Positions 12,758 to 26,053 of a DNA stretch of 64,000 nt are shown here, in pieces. The DNA is taken from contig CAJJDP010000164.1 in NCBI GenBank assembly GCA_905182995.1, forward strand, positions 124,001 through 188,000, in the 5' to 3' direction. Origin of the DNA: Paramecium octaurelia. Lineage: Eukaryota; Ciliophora; Oligohymenophorea; Peniculida; Parameciidae. The translations under genes were made by a program, and so were the position numbers. Position 1 is the first letter of the stretch; every line of letters starts with the position of its first letter. Below the pieces are notes generated by a model that saw only the letters and a program-made list of their open reading frames with translations, had not been told where the DNA came from and ran no database searches.

Positions 12758-15700
12758 ATGTCTGGAAATTAGAAAATGACGCAGAGGAGAATCACAATAT
12801 CCTCTGAATTGGCAAGTCGTTCGATATCCTTAGCATAAATATACCAAGGTATTTGCATCGATGAAATAGATTCAAATTAATAATACATTAAAAATGACAA
12901 TAGAAACTCAATCAAATAATTCAAGTTTTCCTAGCAGGCATCAGTTTTGAAGATTGCTGCTTCCCGTTCTAAACTTCAAGAAGAAAGGTAGAATATTATT
13001 AATTCTGAAGAGAATTAGATCAATCATTTTGTTTAAGTAGCCAATATTTTACAGAAGACTCTTTACCTTCCATACATGTTGTTGATAAATTTAACGATTC
13101 ATCTGAGAGTAACTCGGAAGATGATATTAAAAACGAACAAAAAAGTTAGAAGTCTAAGAAATATAAGAAAAACTAATTTATGGGTGACAATAAAAATAAA
13201 GAAAATTTTTTTAAGGAAGCATTATAAATATCCACTAAATTTTTTGATGCACAAATTGATTTAGAAAAAATAAAACGAAAACATCTTAAACTAAGTTAAA
13301 GAAATCCATTTAAAGACCCTTATTATGTTCAATTAAAAGTATAGAGCGGTTATAATCGATTGAATTATGAACTGAGCGTAAAATTTACTAGTTAATTTAG
13401 CATTATCATGACAAAAATAAATATTTGAAGATAAGGAAGTATATTGTTTATTTATGCTATCTTCCCTCTTTAATTATAGAGCCAATTTTATTGACCGTGT
13501 TTTTCAAGTTATTTATGACTGTTCTTATTTTATGCAATGTTGGATTATTCATTTTTGTGAAAACTAACAAAAGAACTGATACTGACAACATCGAGTAGGT
13601 CATAACCATTCTGTTTTTAATTGAAATTGGTATGAGGATCATAGCATCTGGTGTAATTTTGAATCGGAAGAGTTTCTTTAGGAGTCCTCTTAATGTTTAT
13701 GACTTTCTGTTGGTTATCTTAACAACCATGAATCTCTACAGACCTGATATTATCATTATAGATTTGTCTCCTTTCAGAATGATCACTCTATTAAACTATT
13801 TGGGAGACATCCTTAAAGGATTATCAACCATGTTGAAAGCATTAAAATCCTCATTACGCTTATTGTTAGAAGCATTGATTATAGTTGGTTTATTTTCTTT
13901 ATTTTTTGGTGTTTTTGGAGTGCTGCTATTTTAGAATTTATTTAATTATAGATGTCAATTTGAAAATGGAGAAGAGACGGAGGATTGGATTCAATGTGTG
14001 TAAGACTCATGTCCTGAAGGCATGAAGTGTCTTTATTCTAATTAAACACCTAAATTGCCAACATCCTTCAATAACATTATCTACGCATTGGGATAGATCT
14101 TAAGAACTATTACAATGGATGATTGGAGTTGGGTCATGTTTTTTACGATGAGGATTTATCATCCTTATGTTTGGATTTATTATTTGCTGATTATCTTTGT
14201 GGGAGGCTTTTTTGGTTTCAATTTGGTCATTGCAGTATTGAAGACACATTATGCTGAGGCAGCATAGGAGACTGTCTAGGAGGAAAGACAATAAGAAATG
14301 TTAAAGAGATTGAAAGAAAAACAAGAAAACCCAGAGAGAGATTTAATATCAATCTTTGATGTAGCCATCCTTAGATTCATAGGAATATATTAATCTTATT
14401 AAAAGTATCATATATAATTGCAAAATGTTGCTAATGTTACCTAAAAATTTACAATAGAAAACATTAAAAAGGTGTAAGAAACATCTCATAAGCCAAGAAC
14501 ATTGTCAGGTAAATAAACCAATTTTGAAAAAGTAATTAATAATTATTAAATCTTAGAGGAAAAAAGGAATTTAAGATTATTTGGAAAGCATCAACTTAAA
14601 ATATTTGTTGCTTCCAAAATTAAAATATTTGGAGAAACTTTAGAAAGAAATAAAACCAACTAATTTTACTGATGACCCTTTAGAATTGAAATTAATCCAT
14701 AAGTTATTGTAATATGATTTCAGTTAATTGAAGCCATATCCCAATTTTGACATCTATCATGAATTTAGTAGTGTACAGGATATCCTCTTGGCTTAAACGT
14801 AAATTTGTTATTTGAATTAAGTTAAAAATAGTAGAGTTTGAATGAATAAAAATAAAAATAGCTAACATAATAGAGACGTTCGATCCGGTTAAAGCAAACC
14901 TATTCGTTGTCGACTCTGAATTTGTTAAAGAAACAGCCTCAAAGAGAGAAATGTAAATTACCGTTGAAAAAACAAAGGAGATTTGGAAATGTATTAAGAG
15001 AAGATCAAACGCTGGAAAACTCAGGATAGAATATTAATGTGGGGAGATAGGAGTTAATGAAAGTACATAATTTGAAACAGGGAAATGCAATAAAGGGCAT
15101 GCCATTCACAGTTAGAAACAAATAAAAGACGTATGTCTTCATATAGGAATAATATATCGATTATGAGGGAGTAAGTGAGAAGATAAATGCAAAGATACAG
15201 AGAATTCCTGATAATTCTGAATCGAACGAATTCAGGTATGGATTAATCAGGAAGAAGGAGATGGTCAGTAAAATGATAGATAAGAAGAATTGGTCAGGGA
15301 GAGATGTACTTTATTAGAATTTAGCAAGGTTCATAAGTTTTAATTAGATAAAGAAGTCATTAAATCACTAGGAAAAGAAGATATGGTTAAGAGGAATTAG
15401 TGGTAAGATTTAGATAGCCTAAAAGTATACTTATATAGTGGTAAGCAGCAAATTTAGTGATTTGTTCTTTGATTTGATAATATTGTTTAACTTTGTGTTT
15501 TTGTCATTGCAGGGGATTGTGAATCCTGGATTGATATCTCAGATAGAAGACATAACAACAATGTGTTTATGTATTGAGATAGTGATGAAGCTATTCTCAT
15601 TTAACTGTAAGGAATTAATAAGTGATTGGAATCACATAGTTCAGATATTGATAGTGTCATTAAATTTTGTGGAGTTAACTTTGGGGGATGAGATTGGGAG

Positions 15701-18700
15701 TTCAACACAGCAAGGTTTGAGATTGATTCGAGGGACGAAATGTTTACTATTTTATCGATGTTTAAAGTACAATAAGATGGCAGCTAAGATAGGATGGATA
15801 GCATAGAAGACATTTGAATAGTACATATATTTAACATTTTTAATGTTCCTGGTCATTTTCATGTATGCTCTAATAGGAATGGAAATGTACGCAGGGATGT
15901 TTGATTAGGATGATACACTAGGATAGTTGCATTCATTTGATAATATCATCAAATCTTTTATGACAATTTTCAACATAATGACAAACGATGATTGGTATGG
16001 AGTTTATGTGATGGGAGGGAGTTTGAATTACACTTTTGCAGTGATATATTCATATTCAATGGTGATAATATTGAACTACTTGACTTATGGTTTGGTGTTG
16101 GCAATTCTGCTAGATGGGTTTGGAAAGTATTTAGGGAATGAGGAAGAGATTCTTAAGGAGGATGAAATGTAGAGTCTACAGAATTCGTTAAATTCTGAGC
16201 AGCATGACGTGAATTTTGAAGAGGAGGAGAGCAAAGATGTGGAGATATAAACAAGGCGATACAAGTTAAGTTTGATTTCCAATTTGTTGATTTCAATAAA
16301 ATAAGCGTATAATAAAATTTAGAGGAAGAAAGGATCAATCTATCATGAGATACACTGTTAACAATCTTTGTATATATTTGATAAGAGCAATTAGTTTAGA
16401 GCTAGTGTCACAAAAGTAGTGATATCTCCATTTTATATGTATCTGATGGATGGAGTAATTTACTGGTCAATTGTGGTATTTATAGTAAAGACATATCATG
16501 ATTATGAGATAGACTCATCTGATCTGCCAGATACTCTGCAATTAATAGCCAATATTTTGATAATAATCGATTTCTGGTTGAATATTATTAGCAAAGGTTT
16601 GATCTTGGACAGAGGGTCACATATTCAGAGTATTTGGCAGATTGTGGATATTATTTACATAGTTGCATACTTTATACAGTACAATAGAAGTAATTATGCG
16701 CGAATAGTGGATGTTCTGATGTTCTTGGGTTATTTCAGACCAATGATATTGATGTATAGAATCAGTTGGCTGATTTAATTAAGGGCTGCATTGGCACAGT
16801 CATTGGTGGATATTCTGAATGTGCTGATTACTCTACTTTCAGTGTGGTTTGTGTTTGGAGTGTATGGAATAATTTTATATGAGAATCAATTTGGATTTTG
16901 TGAGGACAAGATGGAATTTTATGTCTCTTATGAGGAGTGCTAATCACAAAATAAAACATGGGTGAATTATAAACATAACTTTGATAATATTACTGTTGCT
17001 ATACCCACTTTATTTGTGGTGTCTACTTTTGATGGTTGGGGCGAGATATTGCAAGTGGCTGAAAACAGTTAGATTGCAGACATAGGACCAGTTCCATTTG
17101 ATGGTTACCTTTACACATATTTCTTTTTGATAATATTCTGTTTCATTGGGTCAATGTTCTTTTTGAGTTTATTTACAGGAGTTCTATTTACAAATTTGAA
17201 GGAGAATCAATTCAAGATGTAAAACAATGAGTTAAGTCAAGTGCAGCAAGAATTCAAGAGCATCACTAACATAATCATGTCTGACTTTCCCATTTATTCT
17301 ACGCCTCCAAAGAGTGGAGCTCGTAAAATAGCATCAGATATTGTAAACAATACCAGGGTCAAATAATGCATATTCGCTTTTCTGATTATGGACCTAATCA
17401 TTTTGTTATTGTTCAGTTCTGAAATGGACAGAGATTACTTTCTTGTTATCAACTCAATACACAATTCTTTGACTATTCTCTATCTCCTATGGATCATCTT
17501 GTTAGTGTTGGCCTTGGGAGTGAATAGATTTTTTGATAACAATTGGAGGAGGTTCTACTTCTTCTTGATACTTGTCGGAATGACTGACTTAATCGCACAT
17601 TACATAACTGACTGGACTAGAGTGTAATACTACTCATCTCCAAATGAATAGTATTATCAACTGTATCGTTTCTTCTTTGCATTACGCAGTCTAAGAATCA
17701 TTCTCATCTTCCAAGGACTCATCAATATCCAGAGACTGATCAGAGTAATGGCCTTTGCTGTGCCATACTTAGTCAAGATCTTCACTATTCTCATCATCAC
17801 CATGTTTATATTTGCTCTATTCGGATGCCAATTATACGGCAAGATAGACTCAGGATAAGTGATGGATGATCTCATTAATTTCACTAATTTTGGAAATGCA
17901 ATGTTGGCACTCTTCAAATGTGCTTCTGGGGATGATTGGAGAACCATCATGACTGACACAATGCAACACAATCCCTTATGTTAAGAAGACCCAAAGTACT
18001 GTGGATCTCCTGCCAATCAACTATATTTCATACTCTTTATGCTCCTATCCAATTATGTCCTCCTCAATCTATTCGTCTTAGGCCTTATTGAGCAATTTGA
18101 ACAATTCTTCTAAATGCAGAATTCCTAAATCCAAACCTATGTCGAAAATGTTGACAACATCAAAACCATCTGGTGCAAATATACCACTTAAACTGAAGGA
18201 CAAACCTTGCATTACAAATTCTTGGGCAAATTCCTGATGGACATTGGTCTCCCTCTTGGAGTTGACCAAGACTCCAATCTCTGGGATGCCTGCAAGTTGT
18301 CATCCAAATTTAAACTATAATGGTATTCTAATTCTAATTATAATTCTTAGTGACTCCCATGGTTACATCCAATATAACTCACTTATGTACGAACTGTTCA
18401 GACGATGTTTCTATCAAGAAGTGTTCACCTAAGGCACTCCAGAATCTATCAAATTAATCAAACAATTCAATAAAGAACAGCAATTCAGACTCAAATATTA
18501 CCGGAAAAACATAAATATCCCTAGAACAAATATAGGTCCTGCCATCACTATTCAAACCAACATCAATTTACTTTGCGACTATTTAAATGTATTAATCTTA
18601 TTTAAAACATGGCAATAATTCAGTAAGGCTCTCATTAAGAAACTCAATCAAGATGATCATCAATTTACTGATAGCGATATTTCTCTGCAAGACCCTTCAG

Positions 18701-18968
18701 AAAACGGGTAACACGTTTATTTATTTCCACTTTTAGATATCAAAAGAGTTAGAATCATATCCTATAGGAGGAGGGCTAGATCGAATCCAAACAGGATAAT
18801 TGCATCGATTAACTCCAAATCAGTCGACACAGTGTCTCCTAAAGTAGTTAGATTAACCAATATAATGACTTGCTTATTTATAAAGGAAACTATGAAACAT
18901 CTCTATAAAGTGAGAATCGAGACTTTACATTTCTAAAAACTGAAAAACGCTACGATTCTGATTTATGA
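12758..18968 (+). CDS. four-domain voltage-gated cation channel alpha subunit with Asp filter ring
   Basis: A 2019-residue pore subunit of the Cav/NALCN/CatSper superfamily. Introns: 12988-13010, 13378-13400, 14532-14556, 14799-14821, 18323-18350 and 18708-18736. The intron at 13378-13400 joins an acidic, Ser/Lys-rich N-terminal cytosolic region to S1 of domain I. Four six-helix repeats follow, with long I-II and shorter III-IV linkers. Filter motifs are TMDDW (14113-14127), TNDDW (15981-15995), TFDGW (17025-17039) and SGDDW (17925-17939), so each repeat has Asp where Cav channels have Glu. S4 charges are fair in domains II (LRLIRGTKCLLFYRCLK) and IV (LRSLRIILIFQGL) and poor in I and III. The C-terminus ends RYDSDL. 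In Paramecium, Ca2+ channels of this superfamily in cilia drive avoidance reactions; a role here is inference. Confidence 0.93.
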
Positions 18969-19036
18969 TTAATTTGGATTAAATTTGTTTATCAATTGAT
19001 TTGCCATCTATATATAAATATTAAATATTATAAAGG

Positions 19037-20272
19037 ATGAAATAACGAATAGTCACTTAAGCAGACGATATTCCACAAGATTACCAAGTATAAAATGGAA
19101 ATTAGCTGTCCAATCAATATTAGATCTGTTCAGTAGTAGGCAACGGCACTTTCGGCATGGTTTATTTGGTATAGTCGAAAAAATGATAGTTTAGGCTATC
19201 GACACAAAAACCAATGAGAAAGTAGCTATAAAGAAGGTGTTTTAAGATAGGAGATACAAGAATAGGGAACATCTCATAATTTCAGAGTTGAATCACCCAT
19301 GCATTGTGAAATTGAGGTAAGCTTTCTTTACTCAAGGAGACAATGCCAAAAATGTTTATATTAAATTTAATGTAGACGGAAGATATCTATTTGAATTTAG
19401 TGATGGATTACATCCCTGAAACCTTAAGCAAGGTGATACGCAATTACAAAAACAATAAAACCTCCTTCCCCAATCAAACACTCAAGATATACAGTTACCA
19501 AATGCTCAGAGCCATGGCCTATTTGCAAGGTTATTGACTCCAAATCAATCTAGGCATTGGCATTTGTCACAGAGACATCAAGCCTCAAAACATATTAGTA
19601 AACCCTACTAATCATGTACTGAAGATATGCGATTTTGGATCTGCCAAAAGATTGGTGGCTGGAGAACCCAATGTTGCCTACATATGTTCACGATATTATA
19701 GAGCTCCTGAATTAATATTTGGAGCCACGGAGTACTCCACGGCCATCGACATTTGGTCCATAGGTAAGAGACTTCCAAAATATGTTATCAGGATGTGTGA
19801 TTGCAGAGATGCTCATTGGAGAACCCCTGTTTCCAGGAGAAAGTGCCACTGATTAATTGGTCGAAATTATCAAGATCTTGGGAACACCTACTATTGATCA
19901 AATCAAGTAGATGAATCCTTAACAATAGCAATACAAATTTCCATAAATTAAGTGTCATCCCTGGGCCAAGGTATCATCGTTTCTTGATTATAATATTTAG
20001 GTGTTTGGTAAATTTAAACCAGAACCTAATTTTATAGATTTCCTCAGTAAAATTCTGGTTTATTCTCCACGGGATAGATTGAAACCGTTGGAGGCTTTGT
20101 TGCATCCTTACTTTGATGAAATCAGACAGCCAAATTTTGGAGATCAAAACACCAAGTTGCCTAATTTCTTTGATTTCTCAAAGGGTAATATCAATAATGA
20201 ATTTTCATAGAGGAATTACAAATTCAACCAGAAATAGCTCACAAACTGACACCAAGTTGGGTTAAAAAGTGA
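19037..20272 (+). CDS. GSK3-family protein kinase (shaggy-like)
   Basis: 359 residues, essentially just the kinase domain. Introns: 19169-19194, 19354-19375, 19530-19553, 19764-19791, 19971-20000 and 20185-20210. Motifs: glycine loop [16 protein letters not shown] lysine in [19 protein letters not shown] (typical of GSK3), [20 protein letters not shown], and activation segment [19 protein letters not shown]. The regulatory Tyr precedes [10 protein letters not shown], and the Arg that reads primed substrates is in place. The usual N-terminal Ser inhibitory site is absent ([16 protein letters not shown]). Secure as to family. Confidence 0.97.
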
Positions 20273-20326
20273 CTGAAAATATTTAATCCTGCGTTGCTTC
20301 TTTTTATATTTAAATATACATATTAA

Positions 20327-22892
20327 ATGAATAAGATGATCGAAGGGAATTTTGAAAAACAAAAGCAATACCAAAAGCAGTTACAAGATATTTACGATAG
20401 GTGCAAAAAAGCAACCACCGATATAAGGCAAGGGCTGTTGGGTGGAAATCCAATAAAAATGAAAAACGTTGATATCATGGATATTTTCAAGTACTCCAAT
20501 TTAAAATTTCAAGTAAAATCTATCGGTTGACAGAAGAAGCAGGTAATGCCCAAGCCTAAAAGAATTAGACGAAGAATCAGAATAACAAAGGAGATAAGGT
20601 GGAAGAGCAGCTGATCTAATATTTTAAGGATATTTTGAATGAATTCATTGCTGATATCTATTTGAAGCTCAAAGAATTCTAAGGGGAAAAAAAGAGCGTA
20701 TAAATAAGTATTACTATATTCAGGTACTCATTATTGTCTCAAAAACATATCATGATTACAAAGCTTATTCATATTGGTTATACAAAATGTTTTATTATTT
20801 GGATAAATTCGCTATGCCATATGTTGGAACTACCCTGTGCAGCACCTCCTTAAAGCTATTCAAGGAGGGATACTTCGATAAGTGCAATAAGCTGATTTTG
20901 AACACAATTTTACAATTGATTTAGGAAACAAGAAAGAATGGAATATTGTTGGATAAATAAATCAAACAACTCATCTAATTGTTTTCCGTCATGGGTTCCA
21001 AAGAAGTTGAATTGAAGTACATGAAAGAATCAGGAGAATATGACTACATCTGTAAAAAGCAAGAAGATGCACAAAAATACTACAAAGATAATTTCCAATG
21101 TTATCTTTTGCAAGAAGTAAAGTTACACAAATCATATTAAGACTTCCAAATTCTATAAGGATGAAATAGAGGACAAATAAAAATTTACTACTCCAGAGTT
21201 TGTAAACTGGGGTAATTCTATTTTCAAGTTGGAATTGGATATATGCATAGAATGCTATCCAAAGAGTCAATAGGCCATTGAAAATAAGTTGAAGATGATA
21301 CTAGTCAAAGATCAAGCAGCCAGATTGGTGGATTCTCCCACAGGAGTTGGTTATATGTTGCAATATGACAGAACTGATGAATTGAAATAATTGTTTTAAT
21401 TCATCTTCAGAACAAAGGAATGCATTACTCATATTGCCAAGGCTTATCAAACTTATTTTGAGTAGCAAGGACAATTGATTAATAATTCGATTGAACAAGA
21501 ACCATAATAAGTAAAAGACGGTCGTTAAATACGTAATCTATATCATTTACTCAAACATAGATGAAGCTGAACTCTATTTCAATAGAATGTTGGAAGTTAT
21601 GGAAAAGGCCTAAAATATATTAAAAAATTAATTGCAAGACGAACCAGAGATTTAAAAGTCTTACAGTGGAGCCTTTATGATGGTGATCAATAAAAATGAG
21701 AAATCCCCAATGTGGTTAGCTATTTATACTGATATCATCATAAGAAGCGAAAAGGGAGTAAATGAGATGGAAACTGATAAAAGGTTGAGCAAAATTGTAT
21801 CCCTCTTTCAATTACTTTATCAACGTGACGTGTTCTTTCGACATTATTAGAAATTCTTATCGAACAGATTGCTCAATCAATAGCTATAGAATATCTAATT
21901 GGAGAAGCAATTGTTGTAGAAATTCAAGGGAGAAACTGGTACTAATGTATTGTAAATATTTGACTCATATTTAGAACTCAATTGTCCAGCATGATCAACG
22001 ACATTGAACAGTCCAATAGGTTTGCCTAAGATCAACAGATCAGTAAAGATACTAAATTTGATTTGAATGTGTTCTTGTTATCATAAGGTTGTTGGCCAAT
22101 CACCACCATTCTAGACAATGTTATTAAGCCAATTCAAATCTAAAATGTTCTGGAGTACTAACTTACTTAATATATTTAATTAGGAATTACGAGAAGATAT
22201 ACTTGGGTAAACACAATGGGAGAATACTCACATGGTGTTTTAATATGGGACAAGGGGAATTAATATATAAATTAGCAGCAGACAAATACTATCTGAATGT
22301 GAATACTATGCAAATGATTGCTTTTCTCTTATTCAATTAAGCGACATCATTTTCAATTAAGAATATCTAGGAAATGACCAAAATTGATAAGATTGATTTG
22401 GAAAACTCATTGATTCCTTTCGTTTGCTTAAAGATCATCTAAAGAGAGAAGCAGGATGTTGAGGATTTTTCAGATGAAAATGAAGTTCTAAAACTGAATT
22501 TGGGTTTCAATAATAGGGCCAAAAAAATGAAATTGTTGCCTAATCCTAAGATGCAACCGAAAAGAATTGTAAGAAGTGTTTAATCGCTTTTTAGAGTAAG
22601 GTCAAGGAGCAAAATCAGGAGGAATTACAATAGATGGAGCAAATTAACAAGCAAAGGGAATTTGTGGTCGATTCTTAATTGGTTAGGTTGATGAAATCAA
22701 GAAAAACTATTAAGCATCATGAATTGCTGGAAAATTGCTAACAAATGATTACAATCTTTAAACCTGATATATTATTCATCAAAAAGAGAATTGAAAATTT
22801 GATAGAAAGAGAATACATTAGAAGAGATGAAAAAGACTGGTATTTATCCATCTTAACAAATTATTAGGAATATTTATCATTATTTGAATTGA
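20327..22892 (+). CDS. cullin, scaffold of a cullin-RING ubiquitin ligase
   Basis: 779 residues from ten exons. Introns: 20513-20533, 20543-20562, 20698-20723, 21117-21141, 21533-21560, 21952-21974, 22155-22183, 22570-22595 and 22840-22867. The N-terminal cullin repeats contain YWLYKMFYYLDKF and LFKEGYF. The cullin homology domain has MWLAIYTD, FQLLYQRDVFFRHYQKFLSNRLL, the GCWPI motif, and NGRILTWCFNMG, where substrate and RBX interfaces lie in other cullins. The C-terminal winged-helix/neddylation region reads LVRLMKSRKTIKHHELL, whose Lys is the NEDD8 acceptor, followed by IENLIEREYIRRDEKDW. The last splice makes the family-like ending WNIYHYLN. Class (Cul1/2/3) not resolved. The first two tiny introns are the least certain. 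Confidence 0.95.
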
Positions 22893-22961
22893 AAATTATT
22901 AAATCAAAATTGTTATCATACATTTATATTTATTAACTAAAAGAAAACAAATTCAAATATT

Positions 22962-23519
22962 ATGTCGGACATGACAGACCTTGAAACAACCCTTTGCACA
23001 GAAGATTTTACCCCCATGAGGAAAGGTACTCTCAATATAAATCTCTAGGCATATTTGTCGAACTCTTCCTACTCTACTTAATTTATATGGTTATTAGTAT
23101 TGCATCATACTATTAACATCCTGAGTAGGACACATCTTAACCAGGTTAACATAATGATGGAGCAGCTCCTCCAAATCAATCTTAAGTAAATATCTAATAA
23201 TCCATATTGAGGCTAAACCCTCTTTTATCAGCGTAGAAGCATTGAATAAATTCTTCACTATTTTTTTTGGATATCACATTATACCGATCGGAATGGCATT
23301 ATTATACTAACCTAGAATTTTTTCAATTGTAGTATGTTATTTACATTTCGTTGGTACGGAATTTGTTATAAATTAGCCTACATTTTGATTATGGTTGCTC
23401 ATTATAAAGAGAAAGAATCCATTTTGAAAATAGCCTACACTGCATCAGGGTTATTTAATATACTTCTTATCTTGGGAGCCATAGTTGGATTGTCACAAAT
23501 GGAAAATGGTTGTCTTTGA
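22962..23519 (+). CDS. small polytopic membrane protein, 161 aa
   Basis: Introns 23026-23048, 23186-23211 and 23354-23376. About four hydrophobic segments are visible: VELFLLYLIYMVISIASYY, a Pro/Gln/Asn-rich loop, IFSIVVCYLHFVAYILIMVA and LFNILLILGAIVGLS. Without the three splices the frame is broken by TGA each time. No recognised family. Starts 69 bp after the cullin stop on the same strand. Confidence 0.75.
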
Positions 23520-23666
23520 TCATATAAAATTCAAATAATCAATAGTTTATAGATTAAGATTATAATTATTTTAATTTGTTGTTAATAGTATTAATTATTA
23601 GAACTAATAATTACTACATTTTGAATTATCATGATTAGCATAAGTCTAATATATATAAGTAATTTA

Positions 23667-24661
23667 TCATATCAATTTTTATTGAAATCCTGCGCTATTT
23701 CGTAGTTATTGATCGGTTTAATAATATTATTTAATGAATTTAGTGATTTGAGCAGAAACATCAAATTCTGCCAAGAGGTTTTTGCTTACTGAAGTTCTTT
23801 TTTGATTAACTATTCTGATTAGAGAGGGTTTTTCAGTTTTCAATTTTCTATCCGGACTATTGGGAATGGATTAGGTTTGAGAATAGTACTGTTTAATTTT
23901 GGTAGTGTCTGGAGGAGTCTTGTTTCTTTTGACGATGGTTCCTTGAATATCCTTATAGATGAGAGACAACTATAACTGTTCTTTTGCTTGGATGATAATT
24001 TTTGAATTTTCTAAGAGTAAATTATTAGAGATTTGCCTAAGAGCATGTAACTCTTTGAGAATAGTTTACAATTTGAGTTTGACAGAAGCAGGTTGATTTA
24101 GCCTGTCTTCTTAAGCAATGATTCTAAGATGTTCGCTTTCGATGGCATAAGTTTAAAGTTGTGTTTGGTAAATGACTACTTTATCTTTTAATCTATGAAT
24201 TTTGTCTTATGCTTTCTTTTTGAGTGCTTCATACTGTTATCTATAATTATCTTTGTCTTCTTTTTTTTATCTATTTAAGTCTTCATATTTAGTCCGTTAA
24301 TCGATTAACTTTTACTAAAGTTCTTGTTTCTGGAATTCAATTTGTTAATTACATGCTTTGAGTATGAGAAACTCGGTATTGAGGTCATCGTAACGTTATT
24401 TCCATGAGTCATTTTGAGGATCTAAGGTTTGGTCAAAAAGTGATTACCTAAAATAGGAGATGAGTTGTACTTGGAATAATTATCAGAATAGTTAGGTATT
24501 GTATTGATGATTTCATTAATAAAATGTTTGATGGTTATAAAAAGTGAATCGATGACATGTTCCAATTCTAATTTTAATTTGTCAGATGGATCGAATTCCT
24601 TTGATAAAATGAGGAATAGTTGTTTCGGAAATTGTTATTGCAGTAAAAGAATGCCTTACAT
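23667..24661 (-). CDS. coiled-coil protein, 322 aa
   Basis: One 26-nt intron (24422-24447). Residues ~95-235 form long heptad-like stretches rich in Gln, Lys, Leu and Glu (RYDDLNTEFLILKACNQQIE and onward). A Ser/Pro patch resembling a phosphorylation site (QSIPNSPDRKLKTEKPS) and a short Gln-rich C-terminus follow. The N-terminal ~90 residues are more globular. No membrane segment. Function not recognised; cytoskeletal or basal-body proteins in ciliates often look like this. Confidence 0.75.
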
Positions 24662-24694
24662 TTAATTATTGAATATTTTAATTTATATTCTCAT

Positions 24695-25429
24695 TCAATA
24701 AAGGGATATGCCCTATTCTTACAAAGACCTAATAATTGATTACTCGAAATCCTGTAAAGCTACTTTGCCATCGCAATCTGTGTCGGTCATGTCCATCCAA
24801 GCTTGGACATCTTGAGGGGTTGGTTCGAATTCAATATTCAATTGCTTGTAGGTTTCCCTCAACAACCCTGGAACCTAACGATTGTCTGTATATTTGAATT
24901 ACTTCGTTTCTAGTCAAGAAACCACATTGAGTGACATCAAATTTCTTAAATAGTCTTCTGGCGACTTCCAATCTCTCTTCGACCATTCTATTATATTGTC
25001 TCTAGGGTGGTAATTGGATGCTGTAAGAGGGTAGTGGTTGGATACCAGCCTAAATAATTAATATTATTTTGAACAAGTATGCGCAAAGCATAATTCTCCA
25101 CATCCTAATAGGTGATCTTGCCGTCTCTGTTGACATCCAAAACCTAGACGAAAGTATCCACATCTGCCTGTTCTTAATATGATATTTTACTTGAGTTGGA
25201 TTGAAGGCCTTGCTCATTCCTCGATAGGCGTCTACCAACATTGGGGAAACTACTATAGGTTCTATTTCTAACCTTCTGGGCCATCAATGATGCCATTTCT
25301 GTCTCTATCGTACAAATCAAAGAGTTTCTTTGCTATGGCTTTGGCTTGTTCTGGATCGCAAATCCCTTGAGGAGTTACATACTGACTGGTTATCACTTAT
25401 TCTGATCTTCTGGTTGTTGTGGATCGCAT
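24695..25429 (-). CDS. EF-hand Ca2+-binding protein with four EF-type loops
   Basis: 212 residues, introns 25253-25272, 25168-25190, 25050-25074 and 24875-24902. Loops in order: DLYDRDRNGIIDGPE (canonical Asp/Asn spacing), DVNRDGKITYQDVE (canonical), DVTQCGFLTRNEV (lacks an acidic residue at the third position, weak) and DTDCDGKVALQDFE (canonical). The spacing of two pairs and the ~30-residue N-terminal extension suggest a calmodulin-superfamily sensor rather than calmodulin itself. Binding partner unknown. Tail-to-head with the coiled-coil gene at 23667-24661, 33 bp apart, same strand. Confidence 0.9.
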
Positions 25430-25556
25430 CAATCAAAAACGATAATTTATTTATTATATTTTAACAATTATCATCCATCTCACTTCTTCCATCAAATCAG
25501 AATCATTATATATATATAATTTTATAATGTACTCTTTTAATTTCAATAAATTGCTA

Positions 25557-26053
25557 TCACTTTCCTACAAAACCCTTAAGATAAGTCTCCTTCTGAACTC
25601 TGATGACTTCTCTCTTGTCAGTCTTTCTAGACATGTAGATTTTTGTTTTTTCAGCTCCTCTGGTCTTCTTCAACTTGGACTTGACTTCCTTCCATCCCTT
25701 TCTGCTTCCATCTCTCTTTGGGATGATGGCTCTTCTTCTCAATCTGAATTTTGGTTCGAATTTCAATAGATATCTAACATTATTTCTCCATCCATTACTA
25801 TTATGTATCGTAGATCAAAGCGAATCCATTCGTTCTGTTTCCTCCGAATTGTGTTCTCAAACCATACACAACAACATTTCTTTCGTCAGCCTTGTACTTA
25901 GAAGCCAATTCCTTCACCACTGATTCCTAAGAAGGAGTGGGCTTATTTGGATGGAGTAATTCAACACTCTTTTATTAACCACTTTCTTACTAATTATCTT
26001 CTATTCAAGAGCTTGTTAAGCAATACTTTTCTGGTCTTTACAATAAATGTCAT
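25557..26053 (-). CDS. 40S ribosomal protein S24 (eS24)
   Basis: 149 residues. Introns: 25969-25990 and 25774-25798. Starts [21 protein letters not shown], matching the eS24 N-terminus, and carries [20 protein letters not shown] (GGGKS/TGFALIYD region in other eukaryotes) and [13 protein letters not shown]. The basic C-terminal region is longer than the ~133-residue animal protein by about 15 residues ([18 protein letters not shown]). Component of the small-subunit body; no other anomaly. Confidence 0.95.

Noticed and set aside
12758-13428. A separate ~220-residue gene before the cation channel
   Set aside because: The frame ends at TGA only if the 23-nt intron 13378-13400 is ignored. With it, the acidic N-terminal region joins domain I in frame and the total (2019 codons plus stop) is exact.
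25527-25923. Two plus-strand frames over eS24
   Set aside because: They are antisense shadows of the conserved ribosomal gene on the minus strand.
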